DNA from: Sternotherus odoratus
Taxonomy: Eukaryota > Chordata > Testudines > Kinosternidae
DNA length: 64,000 nt
Reading direction: 5' to 3'
Assembly: GCA_032164245.1 (NCBI GenBank)
Contig: JAVMKO010000003.1
Coordinates: 64,426,390 to 64,490,389 of the forward strand
This document shows positions 31,100-44,734 of the stretch, in pieces. The notes under the pieces were generated by a model, which was given only the letters and a program-made list of their open reading frames with translations, was not told the origin of the DNA and did not search any database. A program made the translations under genes and the position numbers. The stretch's first letter is position 1, and the number at the start of each line of letters is the position of its first letter.

Positions 31100-32439
31100 A
31101 AGCATTGGATTAAACCATGAGTGAAATTTTCCAGTTGGTAGCCAGGTACTGGAGCTGATTTGACCATCCCCATCAACCAAGCCTCAAACTGAAACCTCAG
31201 TCTGTAAGCAGCAGCTCTGTCGAGTGACTCCAAACAGCTAAATCAGTAAAGAGCTGTACTAAGCTTCTCTTAGGGGGAATTTGTTTCTCACATTCAAAGT
31301 ACTAAAAAGTGAAAAAGAAAGGCAATTCAGCAGAGGTAAAGTGGGGTGGTGCTGGTGGGAGAATTCAGCCTGAGTTGTGATTGTTTTGTAACAAGTTACA
31401 CAATGCTTTCAAAATGAAACAAAGATGTGATAAAACAGATGCAGCAGATGCAGGAAATATAGCACTTCTAGCAAGACAGACTTTTGGGGGTAATTCAGTT
31501 TATTAATAGCATGTATTATGGAATAACAAGTTGCAGATGAGCATTACAATTTATCCTTAACAGACATTCCTTGTACATTCCTCTTTTGTTATTTCCAAAG
31601 TAAGGATTGGAGAACCTCATGGGATTTGAGGATTTGCAAACTTCACTAGCTATTCTTGTATTCCCAGGGCTCAAATTTGCAAACTATTTTTTCTTGTAAT
31701 TTAAGTACAACTTTTATTTTTAAGGATGATGTAAATTGAAAAAAATCTAGCAAAAGGAAACCCTGTGATATATTTTCGGGATAATACTACCTCCCAGCAG
31801 TTCACCCCTCTTCCCTTTCTTTCCTTCTTTTCTTGTCAGAGATCTAGCAAGAGGCATGGCAAATTTTCTGATCACATTGGGGATCCACATTAGAGCTAGT
31901 CAAAGCAAACTCTGCGATGAACCCATTGGTTTCTAACATTGTCTTTCAGCCCATCTAGCCTGAGTATTATAAAGAAAGGGATCAGAAACATGCTTTCTCT
32001 CTGGACTGCTTGTTCCTTTGTTCACTCTAGCAAAAAGCTCCACAATGGTCACAAAAAGGAAAAGGCAGAGAAAGCACCAAAGGTCACATATGGTTAGGAG
32101 AAGGAGGAGCAATGTCTGAAGAGTAGTGGAGAAAAGGCAAAGCTTCATCCACATACCATATCCAAGCCATCTAGAATCAAGGAACATATGCTGTGACAGA
32201 CACAAGGGCATGCCATACAGTAGGTTGTAACTTTCACATGTATGCAAAAGGAAAGATTGATAACATGTTGGCAGCAGGAAAAAAAGCCAACTCGTGTTCT
32301 TGAACCAAAGGGAAATTGATCAGTAGTTGTGCACACCATTCAGCTCCACCCCTAAAGATTTGTAATACAGCGTTGCTGGTGGTATCTAGGCTCAAAAATA
32401 CTGAGAGTCACACCTATTCGACTAATAGATTAACAGAAT
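31100..32439. other. No recognised feature
   Basis: No gene. A minus-strand frame at 32247-31933 (104 codons) is hydrophobic (MLFSTTLQTLLLLLLTI-like) but has no recognisable family, and nothing supports it as an exon. Confidence 0.4.
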
Positions 32440-33306
32440 ATAACTCAGAAGGGACATCAAGTTTGACCTTCTGTATTTCAAAGGTCATAGAAATTCGCCT
32501 ACTAATTTTTGCTTCAAGCTCAAACTTCTCTTTTAGAAAGAGATCCAATCTTGATTCAAGAGACTGAGAATCCACCACATCCTTAGGTACATTGTTCCAA
32601 TGTTTAATGATCTTTCCTGTTTAAAAAATGGCAATTTATTTCTAATCTGAATTTGTCTTGTTTCAGCTTTCAACAAGAGGATCTTATTATGTCTTTTTCT
32701 GCAGGCCTAAAAGGCTGTCTACTGTCAGAAATCTTGATCCTACATAGGTACTCATAGACCATAATCAAGTTGCCTCTTAACTTTCTCTTGGATAAACTCA
32801 ATATCTTGAGCTTCTTTTGTCTCTCACCATAAGGCAGGCTTTCCAGACCTCAAATAATTCTTTCCGCTCCTTTCAGAATTGTTTCCAATTTGTTAACATC
32901 CTTTCTGAAGTGTGGACACCAGAACTCGACACCGTACTCCAGTAATAGTCTCATACACAGAGGAAATACCACTTCTCTACTCCTACTTGATATTCCCGTT
33001 TATGAAATGAAGGATTGTATTCTCCCTCGTAACTACAGCATTGCACTGGGAGCACACGTTCAGCTGGCTAGCTACCATCACCCCTAAGTCCTTTTCCGTG
33101 TCACTGCATTCCAGAATACTGTCTCCGATCTCGTAAGTATGACCTACATTTTTTGTTCTTAATCGAATGACCTTGTTTTTGGCTGAATTTAAAAGTATGT
33201 TTTTCATGCTCAAATGAGCCCACCTTAGTAAGCAATTCAGATTTGTCTGTATAACTGACCTGTCCCCATCATTATTTACCACTCCGCCATTTGTAGATAC
33301 CTTCAA
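32440..33306 (-). mobile_element. CR1 LINE, ORF2 C-terminal part and 3' end
   Basis: On the minus strand, 33306-32983 encodes NKVIRLRTKNVGHTYEIGDS, EKDLGVMVASQLNV and NAVVTRENTILHFINGNI. This is the conserved post-catalytic region of CR1 reverse transcriptase, whose usual form is TEKDLGVLVD..LN...QC. It continues through FWCPHFRKDVNKLE and LPYGERQKKLKILSLSKRKL, then the NHWNxLP-type tail region near 32590 and VVDSQSLESRLDLF. Stops and shifts are present. The element is truncated at its 5' side near 33306 and ends near 32440. Confidence 0.85.
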
Positions 33307-35040
33307 GATCCTGCAATCTAGACAGATTACAGATTACCAATCCTGGACTATGGTATGTGTACTGAAAGCCCATGACTGGCTGCAGTAAACAGAGAGGTGA
33401 TCCCATGTGGATTTCACATGCACAACATACACCAAGTGATCTAGCTAGTGTATGGATCGCAAAGTATCCAAAGCCCAGAGGAGCAATCTGAGGTAGCATG
33501 ATACATAAATCTGCACACAGGGACCCTATCAGTTCAGAGACAACACCTCTTGCTGCATAGAAATTAAAAATAGCACTGTTCTGTGGCAGGGGTTCCACCC
33601 TTCCCTGTGCTACACAACAGTAACAGGTTAAGCCAGTAGCAAAACGGAACAAATAACATACAAGTCTTCACAATCAGGGGGATCAACACAGGCCTGAGTA
33701 ACTAAAATGGCATTCTTCCGCACAGAGAACACAAGGACATGTCCATTAAGAACAATGTTGAAATGAGATGATGTTGATGCATACGGACAAGAAAATGTAT
33801 ATGTTAAACAAATGAAATGTCACACCAAATATACAAATAATTTATGACTAACATTATTACACTCTGGCTGCATGCCATGTTGCATCCCGTAGGCCTATCC
33901 CTAAACCAGCTTCTTGTAACCATCATTGCATGCCATCTCTACTGTTAACCACTGAAATGTGTGCAGCTGAAGAGATGGCTTAGAAAACAGACGCAGAATA
34001 AGTAAAAAAAAATCTGTCATGAAGGCAAAATGTAAATATGTTGGTTACAATTGTCAGTACCATAGTGCATAAAAGCTCTGACGGATCTGAAATGCTATAA
34101 GTATTCAATGTATCCAAAATAAAAAGACACAGATGTGCTGACAGTGGGTGATCTGTGTGTTTCTTCTCTGTGCCAATTACATGTAGCACATTGAGGTCCC
34201 CAGCTGTGACCCCACACAGATAGCTCCAGACGCAGGGGCTAATCAGTCCAATATTACATACCCTACCATACAGAAACAGTGTCATTGCAAGTGCCATCAG
34301 CCATTGGCATTTGAGGTTACATGGATTGAGTTTCCATATACACAACAAAAAGAAGGGCAAAGGCATAGTTACAATGACTGAGTGATCAGAAAGCCAGTTT
34401 GGTGAACGAACTGCAGTATGTGATGGACAGTAATGTTCACAAAAGAAGGTTATATAGACCAAAAGCAGTTCTGTGATTATGATACGTAGAATTCCCTCAC
34501 CCGTTCAGTCAAATACCAAAACAGGGACAAAGTAGACCAAGGCATGAGTGAGTACACTCAGGAGACTTCTCATTGTGCCAGGACTCTCTATAAAAGATAT
34601 CCTTAACAAAATCATGCCATGTGATATTCTGTGTTGCCAAAGCACGGCCGAACCATATAGCCAAATTTTGCATACCCAATACAGGTGAAGGCTTAACACT
34701 GTCGGTGGGAGAAAAAGAGGGAACACAGGGAAACTATTAAGTGTGATGACAGAGAGTTACTTAGTGCAAGGAATAGCTCCAGGACATCAATGCTAGCTAA
34801 CACTTTTGAACAATCAACAAAGGAACTAAGCACCTAGAAAGATGAATGAAGCCTTGCTCAAATTTTATCAATGATATCTCTTGCCAAAACCATCCCGGAA
34901 ATGTAGTACACAAAGGCATGCACTGAAGCATGGCCAAAATAAGCAAGTCAGGACTGCATGCAGTGCTTCAGCCAACATGAAGATATTTGGATCTCACACC
35001 AAATCCCTCGACATATCCAAATGTATTGGTGTAGCTGATC
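33307..35040. other. Unassigned stretch with hydrophobic minus-strand frames
   Basis: Frames at 34726-34505 and 34462-33980 (73 and 160 codons, minus strand) are rich in Leu, Phe, Cys and His, and look membrane-like. I compared them by eye with odorant-receptor, vomeronasal and taste-receptor signatures (MAYDRYVAIC, NPxIY and others) and found no match. The stretch is likely non-coding; its origin is unknown. Confidence 0.4.
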
Positions 35041-35283
35041 ATAGAATATTAGGGTTGGAAGGGACCTCTGGAGGTCATCTAGTCCAACCCCCTGCTCAAA
35101 GCAGGACCAATCCCCAACTAAATCATCCCAGCCAGGGCTTTGTCTAGCCTCACCTTAAAAACTTCTAAGGAAGGAGATTCTACCACCTCCCTAGGTAACC
35201 CATTCCAATGCTTCACCACCCTCCTAGTGAAAAAGTTTTTCCTAATATCCAATCTAAACCTTCCCAACTGCAACTTGATGTTC
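35041..35283 (-). mobile_element. CR1 LINE 3' end
   Basis: The minus strand encodes [40 protein letters not shown] and AL, the extreme C-terminus of CR1 ORF2. It ends at ATCAGCTACACC, beyond CATAGAAT (35040-35047), the reversed ATTCTATG-type 3' signal. The coding tail is open and close to consensus, so this is one of the younger CR1 pieces here. 5'-truncated, as most CR1 copies are. Confidence 0.9.
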
Positions 35284-37062
35284 CAGTACATCCCAAACAG
35301 ACCATACAAACACAATGGTGTATCCAAATGGTGATTCAATAGTACTGTCAGCCAACTGTGCTATGTGTAATAAAAAGGGGGCTGTGAGTACACAGCGGAA
35401 AAGACTTGTACGGCACAACGCTCGTAATAACAGGTGATAAAAGCCTAAACAAATATCCTGACAAAGCCTAAAAATTAACCACTGTCCCGTGGAACTCAAA
35501 CTGTCAGCACCGCAAACCAGGAAAGATCTGGAAGAGAAAATCTGCCAATTTGAAATTCTGAGAATGCTCTCAGTGCAGCTCAGCAGCCCAAGGAGAGATC
35601 ACATGGAAAGAGTGGAGGCTCAGAGGAAAGTTAGAAAATGGGCGACTGTTAAAGAGATATTATAGAGCTGTGTGCATGCAGTATGCCATCACGGGATGCA
35701 GCTACTGTGGTAGGTAGTTTACCCAGCACACATACATAGCACTGATGTTGTATTCCAAGGCTTTTGCTTCACCATTACCACATAGGCTCACAATAGTCCT
35801 AGTAAAATCAAAACCACATTTCCCTGGTAAATGATGACAATCTATATGCCATGCATTGCAACCACACACATACGTGATGTGATGTTAACAGGTGCCTCTC
35901 TATCACCAACAAACTCCAGTGCACTGATACACAACTGATATAGGTTGTCTAAAAAACAGAGAGTTTGAATGATCCCTGCCTAACCTATATGTTTCTCAGG
36001 ACTACTGAAAGCAGATGACAAACTGAGCACATCAGGAATAGTTTGCTGAAGAACCCAGTATGGGAAGCCTACAAATGCCAGAGGCAGGGTAAATGAATGT
36101 GGTGCTGATGAATATGGATAATTAAACGTTTCATAAAGTGCACTACACTTTAAAAAGCAGGCAGTATCACAAAGAAATCAGTCTTCCTGCTAATGCCCCC
36201 AATGGTTACGCTGCGGTTAGCCGATTGTGCTACTGGGCAGTGCAGTAATACCTCATGCGGCCAATCACAGCCCAGGTCAGAACCACACAGACTGCACCCC
36301 CCAGTTGGGCTACCTTGGTCTCCCCATTTGCCTGTTTGGTGTGACTGCTAGGATCCCAGGCAGAAGAGAACCCCTCCGCTTTATTTCATGTGTAAATAAA
36401 TTAATGTAAACATGACACAACAGCTGAATATACAATCCCATAGAGTGACAGGGACATGGGGTGACGGGGGAGCTGAAATAATCACATTCTGGAATGTGGG
36501 CCTGAGCAAAGCCAGCCCTCAGCTAATCGCTCACAAGATGATGTAATTGCTGTGATCGTGGGCTCTCAAAACGGTTACGTGACTGTGCACTTCAACGCAT
36601 TAATGGAGGAAGTGGAGTCAATGGTGAGCTGTCTGGTTAATGAGTACATATAGCAATTAAGGTACTGTCATTGGGCCCAAGCTGTACTCATCCCTGGGGT
36701 ATCTTGACCATCATCCTATCCAGTAATTGTGTCTATTCTTATCATGCCAGGCTTCAGGGCTCCACATATGTCTTTACTCAGCTAACTACTTTCTGTCTCA
36801 TTAAGCCAGCATGGGTCCTGGTTACCCAATCTGCAGATGATTTCATGCTAGGCCAGACTGAGCAGTAAAGCTCTGAGCATTTTCTTGTTGTGCTTCCTGT
36901 AATAATTCCAGGCATCTGACATTTCTGTGCCAGCTTGTGTTAGTTATGGAGAACATGGATGATCGATGACAGTGTACATGGGACACACAACACTCTTAGT
37001 ACAGGAGGAACTCAGAGGAGCCATCTCTTCAAGGAAATCCCTTAGCTTCCCCAGGGCATATA
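35284..37062. other. No recognised gene
   Basis: No domain recognised. Near 36380-36400, TTTATT and AATAAA occur close together in opposite senses (possible convergent poly(A) signals), but no gene leads into either. GGTGAGCT after GTGGAGTCAAT at 36620 is a donor-like site without support. Confidence 0.4.
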
Positions 37063-37359
37063 CAGTAGACTCTCGATTATCCAGGATCAGGTTAACCAGG
37101 TTGTGGATTAACCAGGATGTCAAAAAAAAAAATGCGTAACTTGCAGGGCCGACTCTGGCTTTGTTGCCGTCCCAAGCACACACAAAAAAACCCACCAGGG
37201 TGCAGGGCAGCCAGTGAACCAACACCCCCCCCCCCCCGGCACAGGTTAGCTAGTGAACCAACCCCTCCCCCCCATATTTCCTATGGATGGTGATTATCCG
37301 GGATTTTATTAACCAGAATTAATTTTTTACCATCATCCTGGATAATCGAGAGTCTACTG
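37063..37359. mobile_element. Tigger-like (Tc1/mariner) MITE
   Basis: It begins CAGTAGACTCTCGATTATCC and ends GGATAATCGAGAGTCTACTG, a perfect 20-bp inverted repeat, between TA (37061-37062) and TA (37360-37361). It is an inverted relative of 2859-3153, sharing CCATATTTCCTATGGATGG in reverse. The interior contains a poly-C run. Confidence 0.9.
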
Positions 37360-37361
37360 TA

Positions 37362-40239
37362 CTTATATTCAGGTCTGAGTGAGTCTGGCCATTGGCATAC
37401 TGTTCATTACAGCAGTGAGGGGACATTGAGGCTCTCTGACTTGAAGCTGGGTGACAGGCTGTTCTTTCCAGCTCTGTTTCAACAGCAGGGCTGTGTAGGG
37501 TTGTGTTCCTGTTGGTTGCCTTGTGTGATTGTTTGGGTTGTGTTAATGATTGCTGTTTGTGCAATATGGAGAGCGGTTGTGGGTTTCTGTTCAGAAACAC
37601 CATGAGAAACTTAAGAGTTTCTATGGTTTGTGATGCTTATTAGAAGCAGATGCTTATGTTCCTTTCCTGCAATCTCCCAAGTATCCTGTGCTTTTATGAT
37701 GTGTGGCATGTGTTTGCAGTGTGTATGTCTCTATATCCCATGTAAATAAAAGGCTACTTTCACCATTTGTGTTGTATTCATTGATAATGAGGACCTTACA
37801 ACCTCTTTCTGTGGTGTTGCTCTTCTGTAGATGTTGGCTGTGGGGCTGAGGTAAGCATCTGCAGCAGTGTGCTGCTGTATGGTGTACATATGTGGACGTC
37901 TGGCGTGCACAGAGCAAATGAGTGGTAAGTGAACGCAATAATAATTCTCTGAGCTGCATCCCGACACTGGGTAATACACGGACGGTATTAGTGTCTTGTT
38001 CATGTACACTGTTCAGTGTTCAAAGCACAAGAACAGGGAGAAAGGCAGGCCAGTGAAAGAGTCCAGCTTCATTTCTTCCTCCACATACAAAGTCTTAGTC
38101 CTGTCTCATCAAGCACTTCCTGAAAGTAGCGTTCTCTAATAGACACACTCTCACACTAGAACACCCCCGTAAGGGGGTACTGGACCTTTGAGGTAGTGTG
38201 AAGGGACAGTCACCCAATTCCAGGGGTCCAGAATAACCAAGAATGAACGTTGGGTGAGAAGATGATGCTCCTGGGGAATAGTTAGTGTCTGGGATGAGGA
38301 AAGTACAGGGAAAAATCAGGGGCGCAGTGAGAAGGGGGGCTGAAGGGGTCCAGCCCCCACCCCTGTTGGCTGACTGTGAGTGGAGATCCAACAACTCCTC
38401 CCTACCAAGCTATTCCTCAGACAGCAACACAAGGCAGCCCTGCAGCTGGAGACCCTCCAGGTAACAGTTTGTGCAGCTGCATTTCCGTCCAACAAGGGAG
38501 CCTGTGCCAGAGTCCTGGCACTGCAGGCTTGGAGTAGGAGGCCCCAGCACTTCCCTGAGTCTTCTGCTCTAGGAGAATGCAGCCCAGATGTCTGGGTTTT
38601 CTATGGGGAACGGAGGTGCTAAGGATCCACAGGACTGCACAGTACCTCCCCCAATGCTCCCTGGGCTGTGCCATGCCCTGGCGCTGTACATCAAAGCACT
38701 TTCTTCCCTGGCTGCAGCCCTGAAAGCCTGCCTGCAGCTGGTTCTGTGACAGGTAAGTCAAGCTGAGCTGTGACTGCAGGGCACCATGCACCTTACCATC
38801 TTCTCCACCCCAGGAAAGGTGCTCTACTGGAGACGTGAGCTCTCCCTGGGCCCCTCCTTAGGAAAATTCTGCTTGAGCCTCTGGGAAAAACCCAGGCTGT
38901 TATTCCTTTAAGGCCCTAGGACCAGGAGCCTTGTAGAATGGACAAGGTAAGGCTCCTCTCTCCCCCAGCTGGCCCCGGCAAGTGCTTGGGATAATTAGAC
39001 CCACCTGAGAAGGGCCACAGAGTGGTCAGGTGACAGTGGAAGGGTGATTCAAAAAGGAGATTCCAAGCCCAGTCAGAGAGTGCTAGCTGCTAGAGGAGCT
39101 GTGGAGGGAAGGCCTTCACCGAGATCTTTAAAAGAAAAAAAGTGTTATTGCAAAATCCCTGAATTGTGGCAGGGGAAATCTACAGTCTAAGACTGAAAGC
39201 AAAGTTCACAGTTCTAAGCAGAGCTGTGCAACCCCTTAACCTGAAGGGGACAGACTACAAGCTGAGTAGGCTAGAACTGAAAGCAGACCACAAAGGCCTC
39301 AGGAAAGAGAGCTGTGCATCCAGAGGAGAGAGTCTACTGCCATGTGAGGTCTGAACACATAGGCCCCAAGAAGGAAGACTGTATAAACCGGAAACTAAAA
39401 GGAGAGCTGAGGAATCTGAATTAGTTGGACCCAAAGAGAATGGAAATACTGTTTTAAAGACTTGGGGTGCCTGCAGCCTCTTGGGGAGGAAGCTACCAGT
39501 TATAACATACATCAGCATGCACTGACCCTTTGCACTGTAGTTTCTTGTTGTGCACTTACATATACGAACACTTGCAAACCCACAATTAAGTGTTTGACAT
39601 CATCTGTGGCGTATAAGCCAGTGTCTTGAGTCCACATTCATTCAACTTCAAGGAAAACATCCTGTCCTTGAGACAGGGATTTAAATCAGCCCCACAAAAC
39701 TGCCAAAAGCTGGAGGCAATTGTATGGATAGATATTAACAGAGAGGCCCGCTCTGAAGAGAATACTACAACTACTGAGAGAAAGGGTTCCTCTGAGTGAA
39801 GAAGCCACAGTTAATAGACTGCTCTGTGAGTGTGAAGAGACTGACCAGGTCTCCCTGAGGTAAGGTCAATCTGGAGACAAACAGTACCTAGATTTTTGGG
39901 GTTTTTTTGAAGAGCAAATAATCTAACCATTCTGTGAGTGGAAGGGACTAGTCAAGGAGACAGAAGATGTAGATATGATCTAGTTGGGGTTTTCCCTTCT
40001 ACAATTGATCCCAGTTTGGGCAATGGTGTTGAGATTTGGGTGATGTTTGGGTATTGATATAATAGGATAGCAGAGTCTAGTTCCAAGCAGAGAAAATCAG
40101 ATCTCTTCCGTACAATCAACCCAATGTCTGTTCCTTGAACAAAGCTTCAGAGGCAGAGGTATTTTTGCTGAGTCATGCTAGCAGGGAGCCGTGTGTAGAG
40201 ACTGCGGGTGCTTTACCCTGGAACTAGTGGTGTCGTTTC
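37362..40239. other. No recognised gene
   Basis: About 2.9 kb with no supported gene. A plus frame at 38380-38622 and a minus frame at 38791-38417 overlap each other and have no family. The CCAAG/CTGAAAGCAGACCACAAA region near 39250-39300 recalls internal LTR-element leaders but is too weak to call. Confidence 0.4.
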
Positions 40240-40490
40240 CACCTCAGGTACCCATTCACGGCAGCACTTACTTTTAGCGTGCTAGCTCAATAACAGTGTA
40301 GCCAGTGGCAGGTTAGTCACAGGCAAGTATAATCTCATCTGAAACACTAGGCATGTACCCTGGGCAGCTAGCCCCTCCCGCCACTCACATCACCATGGCT
40401 ACACTGCTGCTAATGCATTAGCTCAACCAAAGCTAGTGTGGGTATCTCTCAACTGGAAATTACACCAACAGTCCAGTGCAGGCCTGTGTG
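40240..40490. mobile_element. MITE with GCTAGCTC inverted ends, degraded
   Basis: AGCGTGCTAGCTCAATAACA and GTGTAGCCAGTGG are mirrored at 40390-40440 by CCATGGCTACACTG and GCATTAGCTCAACC. A further GCTAGTGTGGGTATCTCTC continues the family. Ends approximate. Confidence 0.5.
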
Positions 40491-40497
40491 AATATTA

Positions 40498-40664
40498 TTA
40501 TAACAGCCCTCCAGTGACAGTGGGAACCCCTTGCTTGAATCATTTGAAACTGGACTGGAAAATCTCTGAGGGATAAACTGAAAGGAATAATCCTGCACTG
40601 GCGTGGAGGAGAACTAGATGACCTAATGAGTCTTTTCCATGTCTAGTTTCTATGATTCAGTGTT
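40498..40664 (+). mobile_element. CR1 LINE 3' end fragment
   Basis: Plus-strand GAGAACTAGATGACCTAATG and CTAGTTTCTATGATTC correspond to the CR1 3' untranslated end (consensus ACT.GATGACCT....GGTC...CCAG followed by ATTCTATG repeats). Short and diverged. Confidence 0.65.
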
Positions 40665-43600
40665 TCACAGTAATCAATATATATCAGTTATCTGCTGCAG
40701 GATCTGCATTGACAACAGGTTCCTGGCTGAAAGAAAGCTCTTGCTAATTACCTGACAGGTTGGGTTACACAACGAGATCTGACCTGAGTAATGTAATAGT
40801 GCATGGCACTCTGTCTAACACAACCTGTATTCCTGAAGTAATGCATTCTTCAGAAATTTAAAAGGACAAAACAAAAATAAAAAATACTTTCATTTAGATT
40901 GGGCTTCCGCCAGTGAATCAGGTCGTGGTCAGCAACCAAGCCCATTCCGGGGGCAGTTAATTAGCATGAGGCAGGTTGTTTTGTTTCCTAATGATACATT
41001 TGCAAGCAATCTGGATGGGACATATGTATTTCCACTAGTCACTACTAGTCATGGCCCTGTGGTTTCACTCTAAGTACAGGTAATTTCCATTGTGTCTATT
41101 ATTAGGATCAATATGCAACAGTCCTGAGCATAGTTGCAAAATATCAGGAGAGGAAGGCTGATATGCCACATGACAAAGGGCTGAGGCATGCTGTAAACAA
41201 ATAGTGTTGAACCTCCCATGGCACAACCAACTAGAAATGTTTTCCATTTTGGTCTTCCTCAAGCCAGGCCTCTGTTACAGTATGGTGGAATATCACTGCA
41301 TTGACGTGCTTGGTCTATTACTTTTCACTGTGATAGACTCTGAGGGCCTAAATCACCTTTCTCTTACACCATTTTTACCCTCAGGAAATTCTATTGATTC
41401 TAGAGGAGTTACTCCTGAGTTACACTGAAGTGAGTGAAAGGAAGATTTGGGCTCTGAGAATGCATTTGTAGCCCAATTCCTGAGAACAGACAGATCTCTT
41501 CCTCTATTGTCACTCTTTGGTGGTTTTCTCTAACTCTAAAACCATGTAAACATTGGTATGAAGAGTCTCATTCACGTGACTAATTAGAGCTAGGTTCATT
41601 TCCTCAAGGAACTCAGAAGCACGTAATCAAGATGACATTCAAGAGCATGTAACTTTCAGTGTGTTGTGTAACAAGCCTGTTAATTGCCAAACAAAATTTA
41701 ACTGTATGTAAATGAGTGAATTATCCACTTGGATGAGTAAATTCCCTGCTGCCTTCATTCCAGGTGATGTTGTTGCCTTCGTGACATGACAAGCATGCAT
41801 GTCAAATAATAATAATGAAACATCATCTCCACCCCGTCATGAAGGTGTGTTAAGGCTGGTTGCTGTTTAACATTAAAAGTTTCAACTGCTCACGTACCAT
41901 TGGCCTCTGCAATGCTGGGTTACAGCCTTACCAGTTGTGTGAGTTAATTATGGAATGGCAAAAATTCTGGAAAACATCATGATAGCTAAGCTCATCTTGA
42001 TCCTATTCCATGGTTTGTTGGGAGGGGGAGGAAAAAAATGGAGCTGAGGTTCTAAAGTTAGATGATTGGAATAATTATTGCAGAGCTAATCAAATCAGTC
42101 TATAAAAGCACTTCCTGCACATAAGAAGCCCACCCTGCCAAGCTCACATACATAAATAAAACAATTTCTCAAACCAGAAACCAAAAAAAAAAGTGTCTCG
42201 TACAATAAAACTTTTAGATGTTGTTTGCTGGTTTTTGTGTGTATTTTCACGAGGCCCATTGGGTTAGAGAGAAGTTATTTTTAATTTGCATAATTAAAAT
42301 ATTTAAACTTTGATCAGAAAGCCTCTGATATGAAAGTAAAATAAAATCAGCAATGTTACATATAAGTTGTGTACAACATTAGAGAAAACATGAATTATTA
42401 ATAATAATTTTACATGGATAGCAGTGTTACCTAGCAGTTAGAATAGTTTACTAAGAAGCAGGACTTTCTTGAAAGTTGCACTTTCTTCTCTTGATTGATT
42501 TCTTATATTTAGACTTTGATGGCACTACTAGATCCAAACCTCAATGACAATTTAGATATGCATGTAGATAGGTAGGTGCCAGTTCTAATACCATACACAC
42601 TTATACATGTACTAAATAAGAATAGGAAATGAGAAGAGAGAGTGAGTGGCTATAGGGGAAAAGAGATTGGGATGTGTGAATGGTAGAATAATATGTGAGG
42701 AAAAGGGAGAAACAGAAGGGAAACCAATGAAGAGAAAAGGCATTCTTGGTCAATGTAGAATTGGAAATCTATATGATCAAATAAGCCCTAGTGTTGCTCC
42801 TGAATTTTAGTCCAAGCTGGATCCAAAATCTTGTTAAATCAATGAAAACTCATCCAGTGAGCATATTTGTGACAATACACCCAAGATTTGGTTTTGTTTT
42901 TTCTTCTAAATAAGCCTTATAGTGAGTCTATTTAATATAACGAGCATTTTAGCCATCTCATGCTGGTTTTCTGAGTAGTTTCTATTTATGTCCTGTTGAG
43001 AGATCAGGAGTATAATATGACATCATGAAAAGGTTTCCTGTTGAGAGGACTCTACCTAAAATATGTTAAAATACTGAAGAGTTTTTAAAATTGTACAATA
43101 TCATAATCAAAGTTATTAACATGTTTTTGGGGGAGAAGGGATCCTTCTTTAATAATAAAAAAAACCCTAAAATAGATTTCAGATACATATCAGGCTTTGA
43201 TCATCATGCTGTGCTTGAAACTAAAGTAGTTAAGTTGTAATCACACCTGTGGTCTGTCACAAGGATGTTCCTGAAATTGTTAATGCCTTGTGATTCTGGT
43301 TAACTAGTATAAAACTACTACAGCAGAATTTAAACGTGTTGGAAAAAAGTGAAACCAGCCCTTAATCATCCTGTTCATGCATGCTGATTTTTTTTTCTTG
43401 ACTAATTTTTCTTGTAGTGGGAGTAATTAGCTTTATTAGTAACACTGACTACACTATTACCTTCAGGCAAACAGCTTATTAGCTGACTATCACCAAGTTT
43501 TTCTTATACTGTTAGCCTGAACATTTACTCCAGAATTAAATGTCTGCTGAATATAAGGTGTATATTTTAATACCCCATCTATAACTAAATGATTTTGTTT

Positions 43601-44734
43601 TAGTTGGGAATTTTCAGGGAGCTATGCACCCAATCCGGAGTTCCTTGCACACCTAAAATGGCCAGCAACTCTATTTGGCATTTAAGCTGTGCAAGGACAG
43701 TAGGATTAGAGCCTGAGATCTGCCCACGTGGACTTTACATCTGCACACAGTCCAATTTGAGTTCAGTAAGGCTCTATCAGGGATCCACCCACGTGGATCT
43801 GAATGTGAAATCTTGACCTAGATTTCCAGCTTGCCCAGCTGATCAGAAAGGGCAACAAGTTATTCAATCAGCCAGACAAACCCATGAATGGTGCAGTGTA
43901 AACAAGCCAGTTTCTTTTGTGGGATCGGAGGTGCTACCAATGTTTACCTAAGGAAGGGGGCTCAGGGAAAGGACTCCACACCAGTAGGTCACCTGTCCTG
44001 AGGTGGAGAATAATATACAGGGCTGTAGCCAGGGAAGGGATCATTGAGATGTGCCAAGCTCAGGCCCCTGTACCAGAGTAGGGTGCAGCCCAGAGATCAC
44101 AGGGGGAGGTATCATGAAGCTCCCAAGCTCCCATCACTCCCGCTCTTTGTGGAAAGCCACAGCATCTATGCTGTTGATGCCTCCCTTCCCCCACTACCAC
44201 CCTTACTGCCCTCGTAGGGCAGGGGCCTCAAGGAAGGGCCAGATCCTCCCCTCTCAGCCCACAGTGCTGGGACTCCCCCCTTGGGTGGACGTGGGCATCC
44301 CAGCCTGTTACCTCCTGTGCAGGAGGTGGTTCCCTGGCCATTGGGCAGCTTTGTGCTGCTGTCTTAGTCATGGCTAGGAGGGGAGGTGGATGGCAGCTGA
44401 TGTGTCTCTGCTCAGAGCCAGCCAAGGGGTGAGGCCTGCGCCTCTACCCTTGCCCCCCACAGTATTCCTCATGGAACCATGATTAGTGCAATTCTGTTCC
44501 TCACTGACACCTTTCAATCTGCAACCCTCCGTAACTAAAAGAAGGCCCTATCACATGAGAAACATTGTACTTATTCCAATTCAGTGAGTACTTTCTCCAA
44601 GCAAATGGAGCACAGTAGTAAACTGGAGTTCTTAGGGATTATGAAATAAAAATTACACAAAGGAATGAAGGTCACATATCCATTCATTTACTGGGTATTA
44701 CACTGCTGAATACAATAATAAGCACTGACAGCCA
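40665..44734. other. No recognised gene; one palindromic repeat
   Basis: AT-rich DNA. At 41335-41455, GGGCCTAAATCACCTTTCTC and its mirror GTGAGTGAAAGGAAGATTTG flank GGAGTTACTCCTGAGTTACA, an old palindromic repeat of amniotes. Elsewhere there are no frames over 74 codons until the GC-rich 44050-44430, where overlapping frames on both strands indicate composition rather than a gene. Confidence 0.4.

Noticed and set aside
33980..34726. Odorant or vomeronasal receptor pseudogene
   Set aside because: Hydrophobic, but none of the family motifs (MAYDRYVAIC, SY, PMLNPxIY) occur in any frame.
35000..35340. Target duplication around the CR1 tail from CATATCCAAATG and GTATCCAAATGG
   Set aside because: The two words are offset and embedded in dissimilar sequence, and CR1 elements usually lack clear duplications.
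36540..36660. Exon ending at the GGTGAGCT donor-like site
   Set aside because: No acceptor or conserved protein segment accompanies it.
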